Below are positions 36,526-45,629 of a stretch of 64,000 nt of DNA, in pieces. Each line of letters opens with the position of its first letter. The first letter of the stretch is position 1. Source of the stretch: Alistipes sp. (GTDB taxonomy: Bacteria; Bacteroidota; Bacteroidia; Bacteroidales; Rikenellaceae). The position numbers were made by a program, and so were the translations under genes. The stretch spans positions 1 through 64,000 of the forward strand of contig JAFZHB010000012.1 in the NCBI GenBank assembly GCA_017555105.1. Reading direction: 5' to 3'. The notes beneath the pieces are model-generated. The model made no database searches. It worked only from the letters and a program-made list of their open reading frames with translations, and was not told the DNA's origin.

Positions 36526-37677
36526 ATGAAACAACGACTTGCCATCTTAGGCTCAACGGGCTCGATCGGTGTACAGACGCTCGATATCGCCCGCGAAAAT
36601 CCCGACCGATTTGAGGTTCGGGTACTCACCGCTCACCGCAACTGGGAGCAATTGGCTCGCCAGGCTCGCGAATTCGATGTAGACACGGTCGTCATTGCCG
36701 ATGAGCGCCACTACCATGCGCTCTGCGAGGCATTGGCCGACACCGACACGAAGGTCTATGCCGGCGAGGAGGCCGTAGCGCAGGTAGCTGAGGCCGGCGA
36801 CACGGATGTGGTGGTCAACGCCTTGGTCGGCTATGCCGGTTTAGCCCCCACCGTGGCGGCTCTGCGTGCCCGCAAGAAGCTCGCCCTGGCGAACAAGGAG
36901 TCGCTCGTCGTAGGTGGCGAGCGCGTCATGGAGCTTGCGCGCACACAGCAGGCACCGATCATCCCGATTGACTCGGAGCACTCGGCCATCTTCCAGTGTC
37001 TCGTCGGCGAGCGTTCTCCCCTGCGTCGCCTGATCATCACCTGCAGCGGCGGTTCGTTCCGCAACCTCAAGCGCGAGGAGCTGGCACATGTCACCGTAGA
37101 GCAGGCGCTGCGCCACCCCCAATGGGACATGGGCGCAAAGATCACGATCGACTCCTCGACCCTCGTGAACAAGGGCTTTGAGGTGATCGAGGCGCATTGG
37201 CTTTTCGATGTGCCGGCCGAACAGATCAGCGTCATCCAGCATCCGCAGTCGATCATCCACTCGATGGTTGAATTCGACGACGGCGCCATCAAGGCACAAC
37301 TCGGCACACCCGATATGCGCATGCCGATCAGCTATGCGCTGCTCTTCCCCGAGCGTGCACACCGCCCGAGTGAGCGTTTCAACTTCTTAAATCACCCCGA
37401 GCTCACCTTCTCGGAGGTGGATCGCGTGAAGTATCCCGCGCTCGACATCGCCTACGACTGCCTGCGCCGCAAGGGCACGGCAGCTTGTGTCATGAATGGT
37501 TCGAACGAGGTGGCTGTAGCCGCTTTCCTCAACCGTCAATGTGCTTGGCTCGACATTGTGCGCACCATCGAGTATGCACTCTCGAAGGCAACCTTTATTT
37601 CGAATCCTACGCTCGACGACTACGCCGCCTCGAACGAAGAGTCGCGTCGTCTGGCCGCCGAGTTCCTCCATTTATAA
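36526..37677 (+). CDS. ispC: 1-deoxy-D-xylulose-5-phosphate reductoisomerase
   Basis: NADPH-dependent enzyme converting DXP to MEP, the committed step of the non-mevalonate isoprenoid pathway. The 383 residues include the Rossmann loop GSTGSIG (8-14), the ANKESLVVGG loop, the metal/substrate segment PIDSEHSAIFQCL, the flexible loop after SGGSFRN, the Lys-containing MGAKITIDSSTLVNKG and a C-terminal NGSNEVAVAAFL. Length is normal. It follows the LytM-like gene by 5 bp and precedes rseP by 27 bp, an arrangement common in Bacteroidota. Confidence 0.97.
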   Translation: MKQRLAILGSTGSIGVQTLDIARENPDRFEVRVLTAHRNWEQLARQAREFDVDTVVIADERHYHALCEALADTDTKVYAGEEAVAQVAEAGDTDVVVNALVGYAGLAPTVAALRARKKLALANKESLVVGGERVMELARTQQAPIIPIDSEHSAIFQCLVGERSPLRRLIITCSGGSFRNLKREELAHVTVEQALRHPQWDMGAKITIDSSTLVNKGFEVIEAHWLFDVPAEQISVIQHPQSIIHSMVEFDDGAIKAQLGTPDMRMPISYALLFPERAHRPSERFNFLNHPELTFSEVDRVKYPALDIAYDCLRRKGTAACVMNGSNEVAVAAFLNRQCAWLDIVRTIEYALSKATFISNPTLDDYAASNEESRRLAAEFLHL

Positions 37678-37704
37678 CCATAAACACGAACGCATTCTAC
37701 ACCA

Positions 37705-39021
37705 ATGGACATAGTAATCAAAATTCTGCAATTCTTTCTCTGCTTCACGGTCATTGTCGGACTCCACGAGTTCGGCCACTACATCATGGCCCGCATCTTC
37801 AAGATCCGCGTTGAGAAGTTCTACATCTTCTTCGACTGGGGTTTCTCACTCTTTAAGTTCAACTACAAAGGTACGGAGTATGGCCTTGGTTGGCTGCCCC
37901 TGGGTGGCTATGTGAAGATCGGCGGCATGATCGACGAGTCGATGGACAAGGAGCAGATGGCTCAGCCCGTACAACCCGACGATTTCCGCGCAAAGCCCGC
38001 TTGGCAGCGCTTCCTGGTAATGATTGCCGGCGTGGTGATGAATGTGCTGACGGCCATCGTTATCTACTGCGCCGTGAGCTACTCCTGGGGCGAGAGCTAC
38101 TTCTCGAACGAGGATGCACACTGGGGCTACAACTTCAACGAGGCGGGTCATGCGCTCGGATTTGAGGATGGCGACCGCTTCCTGACGATCAACGGCGAGG
38201 GGATTGACAACTACCAGACGATTGTAAACAGCCTACTGCTGGTCGATGGCGACCGCGAGGTGGTGGTGGAGCGTAAGGGTGAGCCCGTGACGCTAAACCT
38301 CTCGTTCAACGACCTGATCGAGATGCGCCGCCAGGAGGGCTACAAAAATTTCCTAACCATTCGTACCCCTTTCCTGATCGACAGCGTAGTTTCGGCCACG
38401 GCGGCTTCGCTGCAGCACGGCGACCAGGTGATCGGTGCCGGTGAGGTACGCGAGGGGCTCGACCAACTCGCCATCAAGCAGGCCTTGAAGGAGGCGGCCG
38501 GCCACGAACTGCTCCTCCACATTGTACGCGGCACCGATTCGCTCTCGTTCTCGTTGCCCGTGACTGCCGAGGGTACGCTCGGTGTGATCATCCAAAATCC
38601 GTTGCAGCTGCGCACCCGCACCTACACGCTTGTCGAGTCGATCCCGGCCGGCTTCCGTCGCACGGGTACGATGATCAGCGACTACTGGGAGCAGCTCAAG
38701 CTCATCATCAAACCCGAGACAAAGATGTACGAGGAGTTGGGTGGCTTTATCGCCATCGGTAGCATCTTCGCTCCGGAGTGGAATTGGCTCGACTTCTGGC
38801 TCAAGACCGCCTTCCTGTCGATCATCCTGGCCGTGATGAACATCCTGCCGATCCCGGGGCTCGATGGCGGACACGCCCTCTTCACCTGCTGGGAGATGAT
38901 CACCGGCCGCAAGGTGAGCGAGCGCGTCTTGGAGATCGCCCAATACATTGGTCTGGGTATCCTGCTCCTGCTGCTGCTCTACGCCAACGGAAACGACATC
39001 TACCGATTCTTCATTAAATAG
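37705..39021 (+). CDS. rseP: Site-2 zinc metalloprotease RseP
   Basis: Intramembrane protease that cleaves membrane-bound regulators or remnant signal peptides. The 438 residues have the catalytic HEFGH motif (His21, Glu22, His25) in the first helix, a PDZ-like periplasmic region (GFEDGDRFLTINGEGIDN and a second DQVIGAGEV segment), and the third catalytic residue in NILPIPGLDGGHALF. Membrane helices flank these sites. Which anti-sigma factor it processes here is unknown. Confidence 0.95.
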   Translation: MDIVIKILQFFLCFTVIVGLHEFGHYIMARIFKIRVEKFYIFFDWGFSLFKFNYKGTEYGLGWLPLGGYVKIGGMIDESMDKEQMAQPVQPDDFRAKPAWQRFLVMIAGVVMNVLTAIVIYCAVSYSWGESYFSNEDAHWGYNFNEAGHALGFEDGDRFLTINGEGIDNYQTIVNSLLLVDGDREVVVERKGEPVTLNLSFNDLIEMRRQEGYKNFLTIRTPFLIDSVVSATAASLQHGDQVIGAGEVREGLDQLAIKQALKEAAGHELLLHIVRGTDSLSFSLPVTAEGTLGVIIQNPLQLRTRTYTLVESIPAGFRRTGTMISDYWEQLKLIIKPETKMYEELGGFIAIGSIFAPEWNWLDFWLKTAFLSIILAVMNILPIPGLDGGHALFTCWEMITGRKVSERVLEIAQYIGLGILLLLLLYANGNDIYRFFIK

Positions 39022-39048
39022 TAAACTCCTACACCCCGACGAGCAACC

Positions 39049-40416
39049 ATGGCAAAGGTTAAAAAGGCGTTTTTCTGCCGCAACTGCGGTTTCGAAGCCC
39101 CGAAATGGCTGGGCAAATGTCCCTCGTGTGGCGAGTGGGACAGCTTTACGGAGGAGGTGCTTGCCCGCGAGGCTGCAACCCCCTCGATGGCTGCCGCTTC
39201 GCTGCAGCGCAACACACGCCCGCAGCCTGTCCGCGAGATCCGCGAGAACGACCATCGTCGCATCGACACGGGGAATGTGGAGGTCAACCGCGTTTTGGGT
39301 GGCGGTGTCGTACCCGGATCGCTCATCCTTTTGGGTGGTGAGCCGGGCATCGGAAAATCGACCCTCTCGCTGCAGCTGGCGCTGGCCGACAACCACCTCA
39401 AGACGCTCTATGTGTCGGGCGAGGAGTCGGCCGAGCAGATCCGTATGCGCGCCGACCGCATCGGCATCCACAACGAGCAGTGCCTGATCTACCCCGAGAC
39501 GCTGCTCGAAAACATCACGGCTCAGATTGTCGAGCAGCAGCCCGACCTGGTGGTGATCGACTCGATCCAGACGATCTACACCGAGGCGATCGAATCCTCG
39601 GCCGGCAGCGTATCACAGATCCGCGAGTGTGCCGCTACGCTCCTTAAATATGCCAAGACGAGCGGCACGGCAATCTTCATCATCGGCCACATCACCAAGG
39701 ACGGCACGATCGCCGGCCCGAAGATCCTGGAGCACATCGTCGATGTGGTGTTACAGTTCGAGGGCGACTCGAACAACTGCTATCGCATCCTGCGCGGCAT
39801 CAAAAACCGCTTTGGTGCCACCTTCGAGATCGGCGTCTTCGAGATGCTCGATGCCGGACTGCGCAGCGTGGAGAACCCCTCCGAGATCCTCCTTTCGCAC
39901 TACGAAGAGCCCCTGAGCGGCATCGCCGTGGGGGCTACGGTGGATGGTCTGCGTCCCTACCTGATTGAGGTGCAGGCGCTTGTCTGCAACGCAGCATACG
40001 GCACGCCGCAGCGTTCGGCCACGGGCTTCGATGCACGCCGTATGAGCATGCTTCTGGCCGTATTGGAGAAGCGCGTCGGGATGAAGATGTTCCAAAAGGA
40101 CCTCTTCCTGAACTTTGCCGGCGGATTCAAGGTGGCCGACACGGGACTCGACCTGGCGGTCGTGGCCGCGGTGATCTCCTCCTACTTCGATCGCCCCGTT
40201 GCCGAGGGGGTCTGCTGTGCCGGCGAGATCGGCCTTTCGGGTGAGGTGCGCCCTGCCCCCCGCACCGAGCAACGCATCAGCGAGGCTGCCCGCCTCGGTT
40301 TCAAGCGCATCATTGTATCGGGCTACCTGGCCAAAAGCGGAAAAACGCCCAAGGGAATTCAGGTGATTCGCATCAACAACATCACCGAACTGCCGAAGGC
40401 TCTCTTTATGGAATAG
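39049..40416 (+). CDS. radA: DNA repair protein RadA
   Basis: RecA-like helicase that helps branch migration and processing of recombination intermediates. The 455 residues have an N-terminal zinc finger (CRNCGFEAPKWLGKCPSCG), Walker A GGEPGIGKST, Walker B LVVIDSIQT, the RadA-specific KNRFG motif and a C-terminal Lon-like domain (about 290-455; GLDLAVVAAVISSYF, GEIGLSGEVR). Full length. It follows rseP by 27 bp. Confidence 0.97.
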   Translation: MAKVKKAFFCRNCGFEAPKWLGKCPSCGEWDSFTEEVLAREAATPSMAAASLQRNTRPQPVREIRENDHRRIDTGNVEVNRVLGGGVVPGSLILLGGEPGIGKSTLSLQLALADNHLKTLYVSGEESAEQIRMRADRIGIHNEQCLIYPETLLENITAQIVEQQPDLVVIDSIQTIYTEAIESSAGSVSQIRECAATLLKYAKTSGTAIFIIGHITKDGTIAGPKILEHIVDVVLQFEGDSNNCYRILRGIKNRFGATFEIGVFEMLDAGLRSVENPSEILLSHYEEPLSGIAVGATVDGLRPYLIEVQALVCNAAYGTPQRSATGFDARRMSMLLAVLEKRVGMKMFQKDLFLNFAGGFKVADTGLDLAVVAAVISSYFDRPVAEGVCCAGEIGLSGEVRPAPRTEQRISEAARLGFKRIIVSGYLAKSGKTPKGIQVIRINNITELPKALFME

Positions 40417-40426
40417 TATTTGCAAC

Positions 40427-40456
40427 GGTTCCCTGCCAAATCAACAACAGGGAACC
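40427..40456 (+). promoter_or_regulatory. Hairpin immediately upstream of the SDR-family start codon
   Basis: GGTTCCCTG (40427-40435) pairs perfectly with CAGGGAACC (40448-40456) around a 12-nt loop; the ATG is at 40460. There is no T-run after it, so it is not a typical terminator. It could hide the translation start region or mark the 3' end of the radA message. Confidence 0.55.
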
Positions 40457-40459
40457 AAC

Positions 40460-41428
40460 ATGCAAAAAAGAGTTGTCGTACTGGGTGGCGTGGGCTTCAT
40501 CGGCTCACACCTCTGTCGCCACCTGCTCAACGAAGGGAACGAGGTCTTCTGCATCGATATCCGCGATGTCACCAATGCCCCCGTACTGCGCGAGGTGAAG
40601 CGCAATCCTGCCTTTCACTACATTCACCACAACATCATTCACCCCTTTGGAATTCGCTGCGATGAGATCTACAACCTCACCGCCCCCTCGATGGTGCGCT
40701 ACAACAAGGCTTTGCCGGTCGAGACGCTCAAGATCAGCATGCTGGGGTCGATTCACGCCCTGGATACCGCACGAAACGAACGCGCACGCGTGGTGCTGGC
40801 CTCCTCGGGCACCATTCCCGCACTCATCTCCCGCAACGCTCCTGCCCTGGATGCGCGTTGTACTACCCGCCACATCGTAGCCGAGAGCAAGCGTGCAGCC
40901 GAAGTGCTCCACCATGCCTACAACACCGAGTTTGGGCTCGACACGCGCATCGCGCGCATCTTCAACACCTATGGTGGTGGTGCCGATTTGATGGATCAGC
41001 GCGTCGTGATGAAGATGGTGATGGCCGCCCTGCAAAATCGGGAGATCGTCATCGAGGGTAGTGGCGAGCAGATGCGCACCTTCTGCTACATCGGAGATAT
41101 GGTGGAGGGGTTGGCCAAGTTGATGGCCATCGCAGCGAACGGCCACACACGGTTGGTGAGCTTCGGTGGCGATGAGGAGATCTCGATCCTCGATCTGGCA
41201 GAACGCATTCGCCAACTGACGGGAAGCAAATCGCGCATCGTACACACCGCCGCGCGGCGTGAAGAGAGTCGCCGCCGCATCCCCGATCTGACGACGGCAC
41301 GCAACGAGCTGGGATGGAAGCCGCATACCTCGCTCGAGGAGGGGCTGAAGCAGACCATCCAATATGCCGAGCATGAGCTCAAACAACGCAGCGGAGCGAT
41401 CTACACCTGGGTTGAACTCAACAACTAA
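40460..41428 (+). CDS. NAD-dependent epimerase/dehydratase-family protein lacking the catalytic tyrosine
   Basis: A 322-residue extended SDR protein. The Rossmann motif GGVGFIG (9-15) and Asp33 point to NAD binding. The sequence most resembles UDP-glucuronate decarboxylases (YNLTAPSMVRYNKALPVETLK, RIFNTYGGGADLMDQRVV). However, the YxxxK motif reads Val140-AES-Lys144, so the catalytic Tyr is absent, and the preceding STSE-type motif is SSGTIP. It may have a different chemistry, use another base, or be a binding protein. It lies between radA and thioredoxin on the plus strand. Substrate unknown; loss of Tyr is read directly from the DNA (codon GTA). Confidence 0.75.
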   Translation: MQKRVVVLGGVGFIGSHLCRHLLNEGNEVFCIDIRDVTNAPVLREVKRNPAFHYIHHNIIHPFGIRCDEIYNLTAPSMVRYNKALPVETLKISMLGSIHALDTARNERARVVLASSGTIPALISRNAPALDARCTTRHIVAESKRAAEVLHHAYNTEFGLDTRIARIFNTYGGGADLMDQRVVMKMVMAALQNREIVIEGSGEQMRTFCYIGDMVEGLAKLMAIAANGHTRLVSFGGDEEISILDLAERIRQLTGSKSRIVHTAARREESRRRIPDLTTARNELGWKPHTSLEEGLKQTIQYAEHELKQRSGAIYTWVELNN

Positions 41429-41448
41429 CGCATAAATAGAGCTGGAAG

Positions 41449-41778
41449 ATGAAAAATTTTGATCAAATGATTTGGCAGGAGCACCTCACTTTTGTCGAGT
41501 TCTACGCCACCTGGTGTGGCCCTTGCAAGGAGATGGAGCCTGTGATTGCACGCTTCAAGGAGCGAATGAGCGACCGTACGGAGATTGTGCGCATCGATAT
41601 CGAGGATGAGGCCTTCGAGCGCATAGTGCGCCGCTACAACATCATCTCCGTGCCGACACTGATGTTCTTTCGTCGTGGAGAGGTGCTGTGGCGCGAGAGC
41701 GGCGCGGTGGGTTACAATCACCTGGTGATGATTCTCGAAGAGCTGGAGCAGTACGAGTTGGCGGGACAGCGCTGTTAA
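41449..41778 (+). CDS. Thioredoxin
   Basis: A 109-residue cytoplasmic thioredoxin-fold protein with the active site WCGPCK (Cys23, Cys26), the cis-Pro in ISVPTLMFF and the usual C-terminal FRRGEVLWRESGAVGYN segment. It would reduce disulfides of client proteins using thioredoxin reductase. It begins 20 bp after the SDR-family gene. The stop overlaps by 4 bp with the stop of the convergent AlkD-like gene. It may not be the cell's only thioredoxin. Confidence 0.92.
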   Translation: MKNFDQMIWQEHLTFVEFYATWCGPCKEMEPVIARFKERMSDRTEIVRIDIEDEAFERIVRRYNIISVPTLMFFRRGEVLWRESGAVGYNHLVMILEELEQYELAGQRC

Positions 41779-42425
41779 AACTCCAAGCGCCAGGAGAGCT
41801 CCTCGCGGAGGTACTCCTCCCACGACTGATGGCCGAGCGTCGAGAGCGCCTCGGCCGTTTTTTTACGCTCTACCTCGCCTGCTTCGGCCAGGTGTGCCCA
41901 CAAGGCCACCAAGCTGCGCGACAGGAGCGCAATCAGGGGGGAATCGGCTGCTTGACGCACCGCCTGGAGCGATGACAATAACCACGAACAGTCGGGCTGT
42001 GGGGCACGGGCTGCCGCCATCAGCAGGAGATAGAGATGGAGCGGATCGAGCTCCTCGCCACACGCCTCCATCCAGGTCGGAAGCGCTTTCGAGCGGCACA
42101 CAAGGGCGAAGGCTGCCTCCTCGGCCAGCTCCGAGTTGTTGATCCCCGACCACCAGAAACGGCGCTCGGCCTCATCGCTCAACGCCTCGGGATCGGCCAG
42201 GTGGAGCGCTGCGAGTTTCAGGCAGCGAACATCCTGCACAAAGAGGTAGCGAGCAAAGGCGTGATCACGCTCCTCACCACGCACTTGAGCACGCACGGTC
42301 GGAAGGCTCACGCCATAGTTCAAGCCATAGCGCGTGCCCTCATAGTGCATCGTATCGGCCACCAGGCCGTTTCGCTCACGACGAAACGCCCCGAGCAACT
42401 GCGTCATGCGCGAGGTGTGGTTCAT
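41775..42425 (-). CDS. HEAT-like protein related to DNA alkylation repair (AlkD) family
   Basis: A 216-residue all-helical protein whose start is set at ATG 42425 (MNHTSRMTQLL); a TTG at 42440 is a weaker alternative. It contains the segment YGLNYGVSLPTVRAQVRG, found in Bacteroidota AlkD-like proteins, then repeated helix pairs (ARYLFVQDVRCLKLAALHLA, FWWSGINNSELAEEAAFALV). AlkD glycosylases remove alkylated bases using aromatic and acidic residues; whether these residues are present could not be confirmed by eye, so activity is uncertain. It follows the DUF4831 gene by 21 bp. Confidence 0.7.
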   Translation of the reverse strand: MNHTSRMTQLLGAFRRERNGLVADTMHYEGTRYGLNYGVSLPTVRAQVRGEERDHAFARYLFVQDVRCLKLAALHLADPEALSDEAERRFWWSGINNSELAEEAAFALVCRSKALPTWMEACGEELDPLHLYLLLMAAARAPQPDCSWLLSSLQAVRQAADSPLIALLSRSLVALWAHLAEAGEVERKKTAEALSTLGHQSWEEYLREELSWRLEF

Positions 42426-42446
42426 CTCAAAAATAGTCAATGAATA

Positions 42447-43349
42447 TTAACGGCGACGCGGAACAGCAACCGTTACTTTACGACCAAACTCAAAGATCGG
42501 AATCACCTTCTCGGCATAGGTTGTACCGCCATGCGAGAGGTTGCAAGTCGCACGATTAGCCACCAGCACATCCATCGTCGTCAGATCCTTCGGGCCGGCC
42601 TCCACTACCGTAGCAGCCACCTGCGCCTGCGGCGTGATCTGCAGCAGCACCATATCGCCCAGCAGGTCGTCCGAAGCGAGCAGACCCTCCTCGGGGCTGA
42701 AGCGGCAGACTACATACTGTTTCTTATCAGCCTCGGGGCAGACGAAGTAGCGCTGCGACTGCGTCGTAGTGCGCTGCTTGCCCAGGAAGAGTTCGAGCAG
42801 TGCCTGCTCCTGACGAGCAATCTCGGCCAGGGCATCCTGCAAGCCTGCACCAAAGACATTCTCACCGGCCTCACCCGTGATGAGCTCCTGGCGGTGCTTG
42901 CGCAGCGAGAAGATCAGCGTAGCTGCATCGCGCGCAGCATCTTCCGTATCGGGCATCAAAATCGTCTTCTTATCGGGACGGATGCGGGCAAACTCCTCGC
43001 CACCCACTGCGTGCTGCAGCTCCGTGCGACTCTTGGCCGGCATCGGATCAATAGCCAGGTAATCAGCCTCATCTACCAGGCCAAGAGCACCCCCTACTAC
43101 GCTCCACTCCACGCGATCGGTCAGCGGAGCACGCACACCCAAGTACTTCTGAGCATAGCGGGCATACGGGCCGGCAATCGTGCGATCACACGCCACCGTC
43201 ACATCCACAGCCAGAATCGTATGGGGCTCCACATAGCTCACCGCCCCATCCTCCGTAACGGTCATACCCAGCGGGGCAAAATAGCGATTTTGGGCCATCA
43301 GCGCCGTTGCAGCAACAAGCAACAGCAGGGTCAGCATGCAGCGTTTCAT
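42447..43349 (-). CDS. DUF4831 family protein
   Basis: A 300-residue exported protein with a signal peptide (MKRCMLTLLLLVAATALMA) and the DUF4831 features: YVEPHTILAVDVTVACDRTIAGPYARYAQKYLGV near the N-terminus and a later VFGAGLQDALAEIARQEQALLELFLGKQ helix. The family is restricted largely to Bacteroidota and has no established function. A well-formed promoter lies upstream (43375-43406), partly inside the end of the upstream methyltransferase gene. Confidence 0.8.
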   Translation of the reverse strand: MKRCMLTLLLLVAATALMAQNRYFAPLGMTVTEDGAVSYVEPHTILAVDVTVACDRTIAGPYARYAQKYLGVRAPLTDRVEWSVVGGALGLVDEADYLAIDPMPAKSRTELQHAVGGEEFARIRPDKKTILMPDTEDAARDAATLIFSLRKHRQELITGEAGENVFGAGLQDALAEIARQEQALLELFLGKQRTTTQSQRYFVCPEADKKQYVVCRFSPEEGLLASDDLLGDMVLLQITPQAQVAATVVEAGPKDLTTMDVLVANRATCNLSHGGTTYAEKVIPIFEFGRKVTVAVPRRR

Positions 43350-43374
43350 AATCTTCGTATTGGTTTACAATAAG

Positions 43375-43406
43375 CAAATATAGCAGATTTCCTGCGAAAA
43401 ATCAAA
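43375..43406 (-). promoter_or_regulatory. Promoter of the DUF4831 gene
   Basis: Minus strand -33 TTTG (43403-43406), 20-bp spacer and -7 TATATTTG (43375-43382): an exact fit to the Bacteroidota consensus. The -33 box overlaps the last codons of the methyltransferase gene. Confidence 0.8.
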
Positions 43407-44106
43407 ATTTTAGGTAAAAATCACCCGTCAAGCGACGATACTCATCTGTGTAGGTCTCGTGTTCACCCGTGCCGATCATCAGGCTGTCGCGTCGACAAGC
43501 GTCGCTCCCCTGCCCCGCCTTACAGAACTCCATCAGCAGCCGTTTGGCCGCATGGCGCGGTGTGGTGCGCACCTCCGTAGCGTGTATCAGTTGCAACTTC
43601 CCGTCGCACAAAGCCACAAATCGCTCTGCCTCGACAATCGGTAGCACCACAGCGAAGCGACCCTGCTCGCTCATCAGGCGCACCACCGCATCGCGCAACT
43701 CCTCGAATGGAAGTTCCACCGCGTGTCGCGCGGTTGTGCGTCCTGCATCGGGGCACTGCAACGCCTCGACAAAGAAGGGCGGATTGCTCACAATCAGATC
43801 GAAAGGCTCCTCCTCCAACTGCTGCACGGGCTGCCGCACAAAGCGCACACGATCGCTCCAAGGCGAGGCCTCGGCATTGGCGCATGCCTCCTCCACTTCG
43901 GCCACATCGACACCCAGGATCATCGCCTGCGGAGCACGCTGCGCCAACATCAGGGCAATGACACCCGTACCCGTACCCACATCGAGGATGCGACGCTCCG
44001 AGCCCTTCAGCTCGACCCACGCACCCAGCAGCACCCCATCGGTGCCCACCTTCATCGGGGTTTGATCCTGGCGGATGGCAAATTGTTTGAAGCGAAAAAC
44101 GGACAC
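43402..44106 (-). CDS. tRNA1(Val) adenine-37 N6-methyltransferase-like (TrmN6/YfiC)
   Basis: A 234-residue SAM-dependent methyltransferase. No ATG start is available; GTG at 44106 (VSVFRFKQFAIRQD) is chosen because it aligns with the family start and leaves a 7-bp gap to the ABC ATPase gene, whereas a TTG at 44136 would overlap it. Motifs: VGTDGVLLGAW, ILDVGTGTGVIALMLAQRAP for SAM, and IVSNPPFF, the NPPF motif of N6-adenine methyltransferases. The substrate is expected to be A37 of tRNA-Val, by family resemblance. Confidence 0.85.
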   Translation of the reverse strand: MSVFRFKQFAIRQDQTPMKVGTDGVLLGAWVELKGSERRILDVGTGTGVIALMLAQRAPQAMILGVDVAEVEEACANAEASPWSDRVRFVRQPVQQLEEEPFDLIVSNPPFFVEALQCPDAGRTTARHAVELPFEELRDAVVRLMSEQGRFAVVLPIVEAERFVALCDGKLQLIHATEVRTTPRHAAKRLLMEFCKAGQGSDACRRDSLMIGTGEHETYTDEYRRLTGDFYLKF

Positions 44107-44113
44107 AGTAAGA

Positions 44114-44767
44114 CTATTTACGGATTTGACCGTCAAAGAGTTCGATGCAGCGATCAGTCGTAGCGGCCAGGCGTTCGTCGTGGGTCACGATGAGCATCGT
44201 CTGTCCCAACTGCTCGCGCAGGTCGAAGAAGAGGCGGTGGATCTCCTCACGATTCTTGCTGTCGAGGTTACCCGAAGGCTCATCCGCCAACAAGACCGCC
44301 GGACGATTGATCAGGGCACGCGCAATGGCCACACGCTGCTGCTCGCCACCGGAGAGCTGGCTCGGCTTGTGGGTCAAACGCGGCGTAAGGTTCATCAGCT
44401 TGAGCAACTCCACGGCGCGCGCTTCAGCCTCCTCGCGTCCCATGCCCCCAATAAGTGCCGGCAGCGCTACATTCTCCAGCGCCGTAAATTCAGGCAGGAG
44501 CTGATGAAACTGAAAGACAAAACCGATCTTCTGATTTCGGAAGCGCGCCAAAGCATCTTCACCTAGCTTGGTGATCTCCGTGCCATCGATCACCACACTA
44601 CCCTCATCCGCACGCGAGAGCGTGCCAATGATCTGCAGGAGGGTGGTCTTTCCGGCACCACTTGCACCCACTACCGAGATCAGCTCACCACGAGCCACCT
44701 CCATCGAGATGCCCTTCAGCACCTCGACCTCGCCAAAGCGTTTGTGAATATCTGTTACCTGTATCAT
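44114..44767 (-). CDS. LolD-like ABC transporter ATP-binding protein
   Basis: A 217-residue cytoplasmic ATPase with Walker A GASGAGKT (34-41), the Q-loop [23 protein letters not shown], signature [15 protein letters not shown] and Walker [12 protein letters not shown], the pattern of MacB/LolD/FtsE-type ATPases. In Bacteroidota such stand-alone genes are usually annotated LolD, working with LolC/E permeases to release lipoproteins from the inner membrane; no permease gene is in this window. Its start overlaps the folP stop by 4 bp. Confidence 0.85.
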   Translation of the reverse strand: MIQVTDIHKRFGEVEVLKGISMEVARGELISVVGASGAGKTTLLQIIGTLSRADEGSVVIDGTEITKLGEDALARFRNQKIGFVFQFHQLLPEFTALENVALPALIGGMGREEAEARAVELLKLMNLTPRLTHKPSQLSGGEQQRVAIARALINRPAVLLADEPSGNLDSKNREEIHRLFFDLREQLGQTMLIVTHDERLAATTDRCIELFDGQIRK

Positions 44768-45618
44768 CTCTGTTGGATCGTCTGCTCGTAAAAGTTGTAC
44801 ATATCGACCACCTGTCGCGCCTCATAGACATCGTGCACACGGAGGATATCGGCTCCCTTGCGCAAGAGTTCCCAATGCAGCGCTGTCGTTGCAGGGAGTG
44901 CATCACCCTTATCGACATGGATCGCGCGGGTGATCATCGATTTGCGTGAGACCCCCACCAAAACAGGATAGCCCAACGCCACCAAACGATCGAGCCCGTG
45001 TAGCAATTCATACTCCTGCTCGAGCGTCTTGGCAAAGCCAAATCCTGGATCGAGCACAATCTGTCGATCCTTAATTCCGGCAGCGTGCATCGCCTCAATG
45101 CGCTCCTTCAACGCCTCGGCCACATCCGACACCACCTCCTCGTAATCGGTCAGCGACATCATCGTCTTCGGCGTGCCGCGCATGTGCATCGCCACATATT
45201 GTACCCCCGTTTCGGCGACAAGGCCATACATCTGCGCATCGTAGAGACCGCCCGAGACATCGTTGATCATCTCCACACCAAACTCCTCAATTGCCCTGCG
45301 TGCCACCTCGCTTCGATAGGTATCGACCGAAAGTTTCGGGTAGCGTCCCCAGGCGCGAAAGGTCGTCTCAGCAGCACGCAAGCCACGACGCACACGACGC
45401 CACTCCTCCTCAAGCGGCACCTCATCGGCACCCGGGCGCGTAGAGCAACCCCCAATATCGATGATCCCGGCACCACCCAGCAGATGGCTCACCACCTGCT
45501 TCTGCAGGGCACGCGGCGAAGGCATCCGTCCCGCACCCGTATAGAACGAGTCGGGGGTGCAGTTTACGATCCCCATGATCGTGCGGCGAGCGGCTTTATC
45601 TCCGTCGTATGGTTGCAT
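44764..45618 (-). CDS. folP: Dihydropteroate synthase
   Basis: Condenses p-aminobenzoate with hydroxymethyl-dihydropterin diphosphate in folate synthesis; the sulfonamide target. The 284 residues include the [12 protein letters not shown] pterin loop, the [14 protein letters not shown] motif, [12 protein letters not shown], and [19 protein letters not shown]. Length is normal. It overlaps the LolD-like gene by 4 bp and follows coaE by 11 bp. Confidence 0.95.
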   Translation of the reverse strand: MQPYDGDKAARRTIMGIVNCTPDSFYTGAGRMPSPRALQKQVVSHLLGGAGIIDIGGCSTRPGADEVPLEEEWRRVRRGLRAAETTFRAWGRYPKLSVDTYRSEVARRAIEEFGVEMINDVSGGLYDAQMYGLVAETGVQYVAMHMRGTPKTMMSLTDYEEVVSDVAEALKERIEAMHAAGIKDRQIVLDPGFGFAKTLEQEYELLHGLDRLVALGYPVLVGVSRKSMITRAIHVDKGDALPATTALHWELLRKGADILRVHDVYEARQVVDMYNFYEQTIQQR

Positions 45619-45629
45619 CTCTTCGGTTG

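Noticed and set aside
43402..44136. Longer TrmN6-like start at TTG 44136
   Set aside because: It would overlap the upstream ABC ATPase gene by 23 bp and add residues not typical of the family; GTG 44106 fits better.
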